A stretch of 36,474 bases of DNA from the NCBI GenBank assembly GCA_944325705.1, contig CALVBB010000020.1:1-36474 (forward strand), in the 5' to 3' direction. The notes under the pieces are model-generated. The model did not search any database, was not told the origin of the DNA, and saw nothing but the letters and a program-made list of their open reading frames with translations. Origin of the DNA: Candidatus Gastranaerophilales bacterium. Its GTDB lineage: Bacteria > Cyanobacteriota > Vampirovibrionia > Gastranaerophilales > Gastranaerophilaceae. This document shows positions 31,301 through 36,474 of the stretch, piece by piece (position 1 is the first letter of the stretch; each line of letters starts with the position of its first letter). Both the position numbers and the translations under genes were made by a program.

Positions 31301-31878
31301 CGTTTTTAATGACACATAAAATATCAGAGCTTCCGGAGTTGAAGAACGAAAAAGTTGTTACTATATGCGGACTTGTGACAGCTGTAAAACAGATCCCGAC
31401 AAAGAAGGATCCTACAAAATTTATAAGGTTTGTGACAGTGGAAGATTTATCCGGCAAGACGGATGTAATAGCATTCAATAGTAAAATTCAGGAATACGGG
31501 CCATTTTTGGAAACCGAGCAGCGTGTCATTATTTCCGGAAAGATTAACCGCAGAAGTGACGATGAACCTCCTGTTATTCTTGTAGATACAGTTAAACCTG
31601 TTGATAACTCCAATATATTTACTATAGAACTTACTGATGATTTTAAGTTTGAGGAACTTGTTCTTCTGAAAAACGTACTATGCGACTATCAAGGTTCTGA
31701 TCCTGTGATGCTGAAAGTAAAGGATGACTATGGCATGTCAAAAATTCTTACAGCCTCAATGTTCTGGGTAGATTCTTCAAATGATTTGTCTAACCGGCTG
31801 AAGAAAGCATTTCCGGATAGGCTTGAGATAAATATACGCTCGATGGACACTAAAGAGGAAGATCTACAGGCGGCATAA
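28333..31878 (+). CDS. dnaE: DNA polymerase III subunit alpha (DnaE1 type)
   Basis: This is the replicative polymerase catalytic subunit, 1181 residues. In order it has the N-terminal PHP domain (PLHVHSEYSLLDGAI; ALTDHGVMYGD; ACLGGEVL; NDSHYL), whose metal-binding His/Asp residues appear intact so proofreading by this domain is possible; the C-family polymerase core with GPGRGSAAGSVVAYAL and the catalytic Asp residues in PDIDIDF (about 398-404) and LKMDFLGLRNL (about 578); the beta-binding and helix-hairpin-helix region; and a C-terminal OB-fold (VTICGLVTAVKQIPTKK). No intein or split is present. The clamp-binding motif is probably near the internal QGSLFDLLG segment (QxxLFxL-like). It follows two WYL regulators and is followed by a tRNA-Gly gene. 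Confidence 0.97.
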   Translation: MSRPYVPLHVHSEYSLLDGAIRIKDLVNFAKENGMPAVALTDHGVMYGDMELYTTAKENGVKPILGCEFYVHDGDITERDKMHNPCYHLVLLAKDKAGYANLIKLVSVAWCKGRYMHPRINFELLKEHHEGLICLSACLGGEVLQNLLKNDYEAAKKTAQSYKDLFGEDYYIELQDHGLDEQKRTNPELIRLAKELNLKMVITNDSHYLYREDADMHDTLLCMQTNSEKDDPNRFHFANNEFYVKTAEQLRDSFRWMDAEMFEECINNTVEIAEKCHLTLELGKSPLPDYKVPQGYTIDSYLEYLVYEGCKKRYGEITPALKERVDYEIGVIEQMGFAAYFLITWDFIHYAKTHGIPVGPGRGSAAGSVVAYALEITDLDPIKHKLLFERFLNPERFTMPDIDIDFCIERRGEVIDYVTKKYGEDKVCQIITFGTYAAKAALKGICRILKVPFSESNKLASLVEPAIELAQATNPKAKTLKDAMQVDGSELKTLYDKDEQLPAGDPSEGKTVGVKKIVDLAVAIEGIKNNTGTHAAGVIIAPEPLDHILPVQPSKDGIVQTGYPPHDVTEVLSLLKMDFLGLRNLTTIYKTVDLIKQQQGIELKINDIPLDDKPVYDMLMTGDTDGVFQLESQGMKNLVKKLKPDVFEDLGALVALFRPGPLDSGMVTDFVERKHGRQQITYAHPLLEPVLKDTYGTIVYQEQIMQVFQVLADYTLGQADMVRRMMGKKKVDEMEKQKSKFIERSAQHGMSSKDAEALFNQILAFASYCFNRSHSAAYAFVAYQTAYLKCHYPVEYLSALLSSVAGDQDKTQLYIEEAQKKGIKVLPPDINHSQSTFTPDEGNIRFGLASIKQVGEGVIEEIIKEREANGPYKSIYDYCKRLDSKCSNKKTLEGLIKAGAFSNIEKSRKQLMENIDYITATASKEAKARESGQGSLFDLLGDSSAVEDAKFQLSGSDEEYDQRQIQILEKEFLGFYVTSHPLSTIRDKLPFLMTHKISELPELKNEKVVTICGLVTAVKQIPTKKDPTKFIRFVTVEDLSGKTDVIAFNSKIQEYGPFLETEQRVIISGKINRRSDDEPPVILVDTVKPVDNSNIFTIELTDDFKFEELVLLKNVLCDYQGSDPVMLKVKDDYGMSKILTASMFWVDSSNDLSNRLKKAFPDRLEINIRSMDTKEEDLQAA

Positions 31879-31985
31879 AGCTAAGTGGGGGCGGGGCTAT
31901 GTGTATAAGAAGGTAATTAGTGGCACGTGCCTTAGGCTGTCTGCTGTGTTTTTAATAGCATAAAAACAAAATAAGAAAAAAGTGC
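31879..31985 (+). other. Possible structured element between dnaE and tRNA-Gly
   Basis: GGGGGCGGGG (31887-31896), TAAGAAG (about 31905-31911) and GCTGTG (31943-31948) occur in the same order as in the stretch after dacB, though with different spacing. The segment between can fold weakly: AGC-TAAG near 31880 with CTTAGGCT near 31931, and a palindrome GGCACGTGCC at about 31922-31931. No reading frame is present and no T-rich hairpin terminator for dnaE is evident. Confidence 0.25.
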
Positions 31986-32013
31986 TTGCAAAAAAAATTT
32001 GCCCATGTATAAT
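31986..32013 (+). promoter_or_regulatory. Promoter of tRNA-Gly(GCC)
   Basis: TTGCAA (31986-31991) and a consensus TATAAT (32008-32013) are separated by 16 bp and lie 19 bp before the mature tRNA 5' end. Confidence 0.75.
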
Positions 32014-32032
32014 AAAGAAGTAACGCAAATAA

Positions 32033-32107
32033 GCGGGGGTAATTCAGTGGTAGAATGCTTCCTTGCCAAGGAAGATGTCGCGAGTTCGAGCCTCGTCTCC
32101 CGCTCCA
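32033..32107 (+). tRNA. tRNA-Gly (anticodon GCC)
   Basis: The 75-nt gene has a 7-bp acceptor stem (GCGGGGG with CTCCCGC, one G-T pair), the anticodon loop TTGCCAA between CTTCC and GGAAG, and a standard T-arm (GCGAG-TTCGAGC-CTCGT). The discriminator T is followed by an encoded CCA end, unlike the other tRNA genes in this window. It has its own promoter and terminator, making it an independent transcription unit. Confidence 0.97.
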
Positions 32108-32110
32108 TAA

Positions 32111-32140
32111 AAAAGACTCACCTTAAGTGGGTCTTTTTTA
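32111..32140 (+). terminator. Rho-independent terminator of tRNA-Gly(GCC)
   Basis: AAAAGACTCAC (32111-32121) pairs with GTGGGTCTTTT (32127-32137) with one G-T pair around a 5-nt loop, and the arm runs into a T tract. It starts four bases after the tRNA CCA. Confidence 0.9.
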
Positions 32141-32226
32141 TTAAAGTTCAATATTGATGCGAACTTATAAATGCGCCGTCCGGTGGCGTTTCGGATGGAT
32201 TAAGATTAAAAGAGGGATATTAAAGC

Positions 32227-33904
32227 ATGAAAAATAAAAGTTTATGGATAGGGTTAGGGATACTTTTGGCAGCTGTAATCTTCAGGGTTCTCTGTCTGGA
32301 TAAAACAGGCGGGCTCTGGTATGATGAACTTGTTTCATATAACGAAGCTGCGCAGGCTGATATTATTCAAGTAATTTCTTATACTTTAAAAACGGATGTA
32401 CATTTTCCTGTTTATCCGGTCTTGCTTCACCTCTGGACAAAAATTTTTTCATTGTCGGATTTATCATTGCGGGCTTTTTCGGCATTTTTCGGTGTCTTAA
32501 CTGTTATTGCTGCATATTTTGCCGGCAAAGAACTTAAATCTAAAGAAACAGGGCTGTATTGCGCTGCTGTTTTTGCCATTAACAGCTTCCTGATTTATTA
32601 TTCACAGGAAGTCAGGCTTTATTCTATTTTAATGTTTTTGATAACCTTATTAACTTATTTTGCACTCAGGTTAAAAAATGTACGGGGAGAGGTACCTGCC
32701 TCAATGCTTGTCATTACAGGGTTTTCACTTACTTCATGGTCTGTGGTACATACTTATACAATCGCATTTTTGTATGTAATTCCTGTTTTCGGAGTTTTGT
32801 ATTACGAAAAATACAGGCAAAAGGAAAACTTAATGACTTTGAATTATGCGGCTTCAATATTTGGAATATTGTGTCTGCCTGCGTTGTTTTTATATTTCTT
32901 CAAATTATGCGAATTACACAAATCAGATAAACGGTTACTACTGTGACTGGTCATCTCTGTTTGTAGTTATTCAGGACTGGTTCAGTCCGGTACTTGAAGG
33001 GCTTTTGAATAATCCGGTTCACTATATTTCTTATCTTATACATAATTTTACTTTTACTATAATATTTTTTATAATTCTGCCGGTTATTGTTTCTATTGCG
33101 GTTACAGGTTATGCTCTCAAAAAAGATAAAGATGCGTTATTGTTAATTATACCGTCTGTTCTGTTTTTTATTGCAGAAATAATTGCATTTAAGACAACAA
33201 ATTTTAAAATTTTGCCGCGGTATGTTTCTCTTGCGTTGCCGAATCTTCTTCTCGTTCTGGGGCTCGGGCTCTCAATGCTGCCGAAAGATAAAAAATTAAA
33301 TATAATTATCCCGGCACTGCTGATAGTTATAAACCTTTCTTACTTGTGTTTTTCTCAAAATGCAGCATTCAGTTTGCCGCGTAACGGGTTCCGTGCGGTG
33401 GCGGAGCTTATTAACTCTCAAAATTTGAATGACGGCGATTTTGTTGTTGTCTGGAACAGAAAAGAAGTTCTGGATAAGTATGTTCAAACAGATAGACTTA
33501 TGATACTTAGTCTTTTGAAAGATTTTGCTTACCGCTCTGAAAGAATTTTGGGGCATGAAGAAGAGCTTAACAAGCTTTCTCTTGACAAGCGTAAGGAAAT
33601 TTTGCGAACCTATTTTGCGGAAGTAATTCCGCCTCGTAACAACATTGCCCTGATGAGTTTTATTTTGCGTAAGATGAAACCTGGGCAGAGGTTTGTTATT
33701 ACATCAAGCAGATACTTTGACGAATTCTCGCCGGAGGTTTTTGCCGCGGCTGTTAACAATGATGAAAAGTACGCTCTGATAAGTTATAATGATTTGCTTA
33801 CTATTAAGGCATTGATTGTAGTCAAAGAGATGTGTGCGCGTAATCTGAATTTTAAAGGCCGTTATGAAAATGGCGACAGTGTTATTTTTGTATTTGAGAA
33901 ATAA
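32227..33904 (+). pseudogene. GT39-type membrane glycosyltransferase, broken by a +1 frameshift
   Basis: Two overlapping frames together give one protein of about 560 residues. The first frame (32227-32946) starts with a signal-anchor helix and contains the catalytic Asp-Glu of GT-C PMT/ArnT-like enzymes (D33, E34 in GGLWYDELVSYNEA), then several membrane helices ending in LCLPALFLYFFKL. It then runs out of homologous-looking sequence and stops. The frame one base later continues naturally with NYTNQINGYYCDWSSLFVV, more membrane helices and a periplasmic C-terminal domain (MKPGQRFVITSSRYFDEF). The shift lies at about 32895-32918; one extra base would explain it. Such enzymes transfer sugars from polyprenyl phosphate to surface acceptors. 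An AGAGGGA ribosome binding site precedes the ATG. A sequencing error is possible. Confidence 0.78.
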
Positions 33905-33906
33905 TA

Positions 33907-34482
33907 CTAGGCTTCGTTAATATCTTTTTCTACAACAGGCGGGATAGGTGATTCGATAATTTTTTGAAGATAAGCGTCATTTTCTTCTTTTACTCTGGTG
34001 CCGATTTGTGTTATTTCTTCGTCTGTTGTGAAGAAATTTCTTACGGAATATCTCAGAACCATCATTCCTTTGTCCGGATGTTTCTCATATTTGTAGATAT
34101 TATATTCAAAATAATTTTTACCATGCTCTGTGCCGTGTGCCAGATAACTCAGCGCAGCTTTATTCGCTTTTTTGTTTTCTATAAATTTTAAAAGCACATC
34201 TGTTTCGTTATTTTCAACTTCTTTGCACCTCTCATCCGCAAATTTTATCGGTTTATTTATCTCAGGATAGTAGTAAATCCCGATTAATTGTGTCCGGTTA
34301 TTTCTGTTTTCTCCTTTCAAAAAATACTCGTTTTCGTACCCTTTTGTTTCCGGTGAAAGTGCACTGTATTTTAAAATATATACGTTGTTGTTAAAATGGA
34401 TTTCTTCAGCTCTTGCGTAATTCGTAAGTGCAATTGCCGCAACTATTAAAAGACAGAAAGCTAAAAGCACAATTCTAAGCAT
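33907..34482 (-). CDS. Exported protein of unknown function, 191 aa
   Basis: The N-terminus is a signal peptide or anchor (MLRIVLLAFCLLIVAAIALT, cleavage plausible after ARA at about 25). The mature domain (about 27-191) begins EEIHFNNNVYILKYSALSPE and includes beta-strand-like segments (NEYFLKGENRNNRTQLIGIY; FEYNIYKYEKHPDKGMMVLR), ending with a helix and a Pro-rich tail (PIPPVVEKDINEA). I do not recognise a family. An AGGAGAATAAC ribosome binding site lies just before the ATG. It converges with the broken GT39 gene, with two bases between stop codons, and no terminator separates them. Confidence 0.8.
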   Translation of the reverse strand: MLRIVLLAFCLLIVAAIALTNYARAEEIHFNNNVYILKYSALSPETKGYENEYFLKGENRNNRTQLIGIYYYPEINKPIKFADERCKEVENNETDVLLKFIENKKANKAALSYLAHGTEHGKNYFEYNIYKYEKHPDKGMMVLRYSVRNFFTTDEEITQIGTRVKEENDAYLQKIIESPIPPVVEKDINEA

Positions 34483-34597
34483 GTTATTCTCCTAATTGTA
34501 TTTTATATTGCCGGTTATATTAGAAAAAATAAGTTATTTTTCATAAAATTTAATTAATCTTTCGTATAGAATTGCAGTATAATTTTGTTGGTGTTAA

Positions 34598-34603
34598 TAT
34601 AAT
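34598..34603 (+). promoter_or_regulatory. -10 box of tRNA-Gly(CCC)
   Basis: TATAAT lies 16 bp before the mature tRNA 5' end at 34620. A TTGCAG at 34572-34577 is a possible -35 box, though at a long 20-bp spacing. Confidence 0.45.
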
Positions 34604-34619
34604 TCTGTAAGTTACATAA

Positions 34620-34691
34620 GCGGATGTAATTCAGTGGTAGAATGCAACCTTCCCAAGGTTGACGTCGCGGGTTCGAGTCCCGTCGTCCGCT
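34620..34691 (+). tRNA. tRNA-Gly (anticodon CCC)
   Basis: The 72-nt gene has acceptor stem GCGGATG with CGTCCGC (one T-G pair), anticodon loop TTCCCAA between CAACC and GGTTG, and T-arm GCGGG-TTCGAGT-CCCGT. The CCA end is not encoded. It reads the rare GGG glycine codon. The last 18 bases plus downstream flank are duplicated 173 bp farther on, as at sites used by integrating elements. Confidence 0.96.
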
Positions 34692-34876
34692 TTTTAGTTT
34701 AAAAATGTAACAGAGAAGGGTGCTGGTATAGCGGAGCGGACGCCAGCCTCTCACCCGAGTTTGCCGCTTCAGTTAGTCGCGGCAAACAGGGTTCTGCCCA
34801 TGGGGTCCTGCCTCGTAAGGCTCGTGTTGCTCGCTAACGATGCAGGCGAGTCCCGTCGTCCGCTTTTAGTTTAAAA
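34674..34876 (+). repeat. Direct repeat of the tRNA-Gly(CCC) 3' end flanking a small insert
   Basis: The 3' part of the tRNA with its flank (CGAGTCCCGTCGTCCGCTTT and the following bases to 34704) recurs at 34847-34876 with one T fewer. About 142 bp lie between. The insert is G/C-rich compared with its surroundings and contains a perfect 9-bp hairpin (GTTTGCCGC 34759-34767 with GCGGCAAAC 34779-34787) and a weaker CTCGC/GCGAG hairpin. The second copy cannot form a complete tRNA. The structure looks like attL/attR left around a tiny element or its remnant. Confidence 0.7.
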
Positions 34877-34895
34877 CAGTAGTCCGGTATTTTTT

Positions 34896-34927
34896 TGTTA
34901 TAATAAACTAGAAATGGCAGGTGAATT
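34896..34927 (+). promoter_or_regulatory. Extended -10 promoter and RBS supporting a TTG start
   Basis: TGT-TATAAT (-10 at 34899-34904) predicts transcription from about 34911, and AGGTGA (34919-34924) is positioned as a Shine-Dalgarno sequence for the TTG at 34928. The only in-frame ATG candidates lie well inside the nucleotidyltransferase fold, so the TTG start is preferred. Confidence 0.5.
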
Positions 34928-35707
34928 TTGGATAAGACTTTTGAGTTGATAATAGATGAATTTAAAAACTTCAAACAGGTTGAAGCTATTGCAATCGGCG
35001 GTTCCAAAAAAGCTGATACTGCAGATGCTGCTTCTGATATTGATACTTATGTATTCACGGACAACGAAATCCCTGTTGAGTGTAGGCTTAATCTGGTAAA
35101 GAAATTCTCATCAAAATATGAAGTCGGCTGTGAGTATTTCGGTGCAGGGGATGAATTCTTGGTTGATAATATGAAGCAGCAGCTTGATGTCATGTATTTT
35201 GATAGACGCTGGATTGAAAATGTTCTGGAAAATGTTTGGGAAAAACACTATCCCTCTAACGGTTACACTACATGCTTTTTATTTACAATTAAGCATTGCG
35301 AGCCTGTTTATGATAAAGACGGTTGGCTCTCAAGGCTTAAGCAAAGGCTCGAGACGCCTTACCCTGATGAATTGAAACAGAATATTATAAAAAGAAATTT
35401 GATGCTTCTAAAAGATAAGCCTTTTGCTTCTTACTATGAACAGATACAAAAAGCGATTTTAAGAAATGATTTGAACAGTATTAATCATAGAATTGCCGCT
35501 TTTATGGCAAGCTATTTTGATATAATTTTTGCAAATAACATGCTTTTGCATCCGGGCGAGAAAAAACTCGTTGAATATGCACTTGGACACTGCAAAATTC
35601 TGCCTGTAAATTTTGCGGAAAATATAAATAAACTACTTACACAGCCTAATTCGGAAACACTTAAAATTCTTGATGAAATGGTTTGTAATTTGAAAAATAC
35701 ACTTTAG
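34928..35707 (+). CDS. Nucleotidyltransferase-fold protein with DUF4037 domain
   Basis: The 259-residue protein has a DNA polymerase beta-type nucleotidyltransferase head: IAIGGSKKADTADAASDIDT (22-40) with the GS motif (G25-S26) and the metal-binding D37-x-D39, and a third possible carboxylate in QQLDVMYFD (about 85-93). The C-terminal half is helical and matches the layout of DUF4037 proteins. Related proteins include minimal nucleotidyltransferases and aminoglycoside-type transferases, but the substrate here is unknown. It starts with TTG after an AGGTGA ribosome binding site, stands alone, and ends two bases before the convergent DUF486 gene. Confidence 0.75.
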   Translation: MDKTFELIIDEFKNFKQVEAIAIGGSKKADTADAASDIDTYVFTDNEIPVECRLNLVKKFSSKYEVGCEYFGAGDEFLVDNMKQQLDVMYFDRRWIENVLENVWEKHYPSNGYTTCFLFTIKHCEPVYDKDGWLSRLKQRLETPYPDELKQNIIKRNLMLLKDKPFASYYEQIQKAILRNDLNSINHRIAAFMASYFDIIFANNMLLHPGEKKLVEYALGHCKILPVNFAENINKLLTQPNSETLKILDEMVCNLKNTL

Positions 35708-35709
35708 GT

Positions 35710-36051
35710 TTACCATTTTTTGAAAATGAAAAATACGGCAAGTATTATAAACGCAAACCCGATAAGGTAATTCCATTTGAATTGTTCTTTCAAATACAGA
35801 ACAGAAAAGAAGCTGAACACGATGAGTGTAATAACTTCCTGAATGGTTTTGAGCTGTGCTGCGTTGTAAACCTCATGCCCTATCCTGTTCGCCGGAACCT
35901 GAAAACAGTATTCAAAGAAGGCTATTCCCCAGCTTACAAGTATAACTGCTACAATCGGGGCAGCTTTAAACTTTAAGTGTCCATACCAGGCAAATGTCAT
36001 AAATATGTTTGAAATTGTGAGCAATATAATTGGAGCTAAATATTTAATCAT
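35710..36051 (-). CDS. DUF486 / DMT-superfamily small membrane protein
   Basis: This 113-residue integral membrane protein has four hydrophobic helices and the characteristic DUF486 features: an N-terminal LAPIILLTISNIFMTFAWYG helix, WGIAFFEYCFQVPANRIGH between helices 2 and 3, the AAQLKTIQEVITLIVFSFFS helix, and a final LKEQFKWNYLIGFAFIILAV helix ending in a basic FKKW. DUF486 proteins belong to the drug/metabolite transporter superfamily; their substrate is unknown. The ATG at 36051 is preferred over an upstream in-frame TTG (36072) because that codon overlaps a TATAAT box (36066-36061). The resulting leader is very short (about 2-3 nt) and lacks a clear ribosome binding site. Confidence 0.85.
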   Translation of the reverse strand: MIKYLAPIILLTISNIFMTFAWYGHLKFKAAPIVAVILVSWGIAFFEYCFQVPANRIGHEVYNAAQLKTIQEVITLIVFSFFSVLYLKEQFKWNYLIGFAFIILAVFFIFKKW

Positions 36052-36079
36052 AACAAAATAATTATATAACAAAAAACTC

Positions 36080-36108
36080 TTGACTTTTAAATTTTTTCTT
36101 AATACAAT
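36080..36108 (+). promoter_or_regulatory. Strong promoter of the tRNA-Thr/Thr/Tyr cluster
   Basis: TTGACT (36080-36085) and TACAAT (36103-36108) are separated by an ideal 17 bp and lie 11 bp before the first tRNA. It is back to back with the DUF486 promoter. Confidence 0.8.
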
Positions 36109-36119
36109 AAATTCTGTTA

Positions 36120-36191
36120 GCCGGCATAGCTCAACGGTAGAGCAACGGTTTTGTAAACCGTAGGTTGTAGGTTCGATTCCTATTGCCGGCT
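36120..36191 (+). tRNA. tRNA-Thr (anticodon TGT)
   Basis: The 72-nt gene has acceptor stem GCCGGCA with TGCCGGC, anticodon loop TTTGTAA between ACGGT and ACCGT, and T-arm TGTAGG-TTCGATT-CCTATT. CCA is not encoded. It is the first gene of a tRNA cluster behind a strong promoter. Confidence 0.97.
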
Positions 36192-36263
36192 TTTGTACTT
36201 TATATCGAAACTCTTTATGTATGCTTTAAAGCTTGAGTGCTCACGGGTGCACAATCAATTTAA

Positions 36264-36335
36264 GCCCTTGTGGCGCAGGGGTAGCGCACTCCCTTGGTAA
36301 GGGAGAGGCCACGAGTTCAAATCTCGTCAAGGGCA
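36264..36335 (+). tRNA. tRNA-Thr (anticodon GGT)
   Basis: The 72-nt gene has acceptor stem GCCCTTG with CAAGGGC, anticodon loop TTGGTAA between CTCCC and GGGAG, and T-arm ACGAG-TTCAAAT-CTCGT. The discriminator is A and CCA is not encoded. It lies 72 bp after the first tRNA-Thr without a terminator between, so it is probably processed from the same transcript. Confidence 0.97.
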
Positions 36336-36397
36336 TTTGTGCTGCCTGCAGGTTTTATAATAAGAAGTAAAGAGAGATGATTATTAAAATAGAATAT

Positions 36398-36474
36398 GGG
36401 TAGGTGCCCGAGTGGCTAAAGGGAGCAGACTGTAAATCTGCCGTCGCGAGACTACGGTGGTTCGAATCCACCCC
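36398..36474 (+). tRNA. tRNA-Tyr (anticodon GTA), cut by the window end
   Basis: A class II tRNA begins GGGTAGGTG-CCCGAG with the D-arm GTGGCTAAAGGGAGC, has the anticodon loop CTGTAAA between GCAGA and TCTGC, a long variable arm (CGTCGCGAGACTACG) typical of bacterial tRNA-Tyr, and the T-arm GTGG-TTCGAAT-CCAC. The last bases of the acceptor stem lie beyond the window. It continues the threonine tRNA cluster; in many bacteria such a cluster (Thr/Tyr/Gly/Thr) precedes tuf, which may follow. Confidence 0.93.

Noticed and set aside
32846-32946. Programmed ribosomal frameshifting in the GT39 gene
   Set aside because: No slippery heptamer followed by a stable pseudoknot or internal Shine-Dalgarno sequence is evident; a mutation or sequencing error is simpler.
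34554-34754. A 66-codon minus-strand frame reading SGRRDSNPRRQPWEGC
   Set aside because: It is the antisense of the tRNA-Gly(CCC) gene; translated tRNA complements commonly give this DSNPRRQPWEGC pattern and are mis-annotated as proteins.
34705-34846. A second tRNA gene within the G/C-rich insert after tRNA-Gly(CCC)
   Set aside because: I could not form a cloverleaf: the T-arm is broken in the second repeat and no matching 5' acceptor strand is present.

Overview
The window is a low-GC (roughly one-third G+C), densely coded bacterial chromosome segment. It holds about 30 intact protein genes, several gene remnants and five tRNA genes, the last cut by the window end. The organism is most likely a Gram-negative-type member of the gut 'Melainabacteria' (Gastranaerophilales / Vampirovibrionia, non-photosynthetic relatives of Cyanobacteria). 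This is an inference from gene content: an Mla-type lipid transporter together with a class I aminotransferase resembling LL-diaminopimelate aminotransferase, a pseudopilin tail ending in a Cys-x-AK-x-MR-x-GW...HPW signature, and several small lineage-restricted proteins. No rRNA or phylogenetic marker was tested.

Layout. 1-3500: the end of a pseudopilin gene, a small unknown gene, mazG, then a stretch of gene remnants (an XRE-type regulator without a start codon and two glycosyltransferase tails), followed by a two-gene operon of unknown proteins. 3500-9550: an inverted repeat with a poly-C tract, the minus-strand operon mlaE-mlaF-aminotransferase, gatD divergent from tatD, then tlyA and a small secreted protein. 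9538-15866: a minus-strand protein quality control and replication block (tig, clpP, clpX, polA, secreted protein). 16000-18835: a tightly overlapping plus-strand operon of a DUF374 acyltransferase, a nitrilase-family amidase and a PBP4-type D-Ala-D-Ala carboxypeptidase. 19051-23738: an unknown membrane/coiled protein, a GT2 glycosyltransferase, then a compact operon of a Gfo/Idh/MocA oxidoreductase, a CDP-alcohol phosphatidyltransferase, trmL and nnrD. 23741-26423: a small unknown gene, anmK, and two long non-coding stretches that each carry one copy of a hairpin-forming element. 26424-31878: two overlapping WYL-domain regulators followed by dnaE. 32033-end: tRNA-Gly(GCC), a frameshifted GT39 gene, an unknown exported protein, tRNA-Gly(CCC) with a duplicated 3' end, a DUF4037 nucleotidyltransferase, a DUF486 membrane protein, and a tRNA-Thr/Thr/Tyr cluster.

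Main themes. Envelope and peptidoglycan genes are frequent: the aminotransferase (possible meso-DAP supply), gatD (lipid II amidation), anmK (cell wall recycling), dacB (cross-link trimming), mlaEF and the CDP-alcohol transferase (phospholipids), and several glycosyltransferases. Information-processing genes (polA, dnaE, tlyA, trmL, tRNAs) are interleaved.

The most striking signals outside the genes are two. First, at least seven genes (mazG, mlaE, gatD, tatD, tlyA, the DUF374 acyltransferase, dnaE) have a -10 box, in six cases extended as TGn-TAnnnT, placed 6-7 nt before the ATG; this predicts leaderless mRNAs. Second, a hairpin-forming intergenic element occurs twice (24286-24425 and 26132-26305), with a conserved core but different, still self-complementary closing stems.
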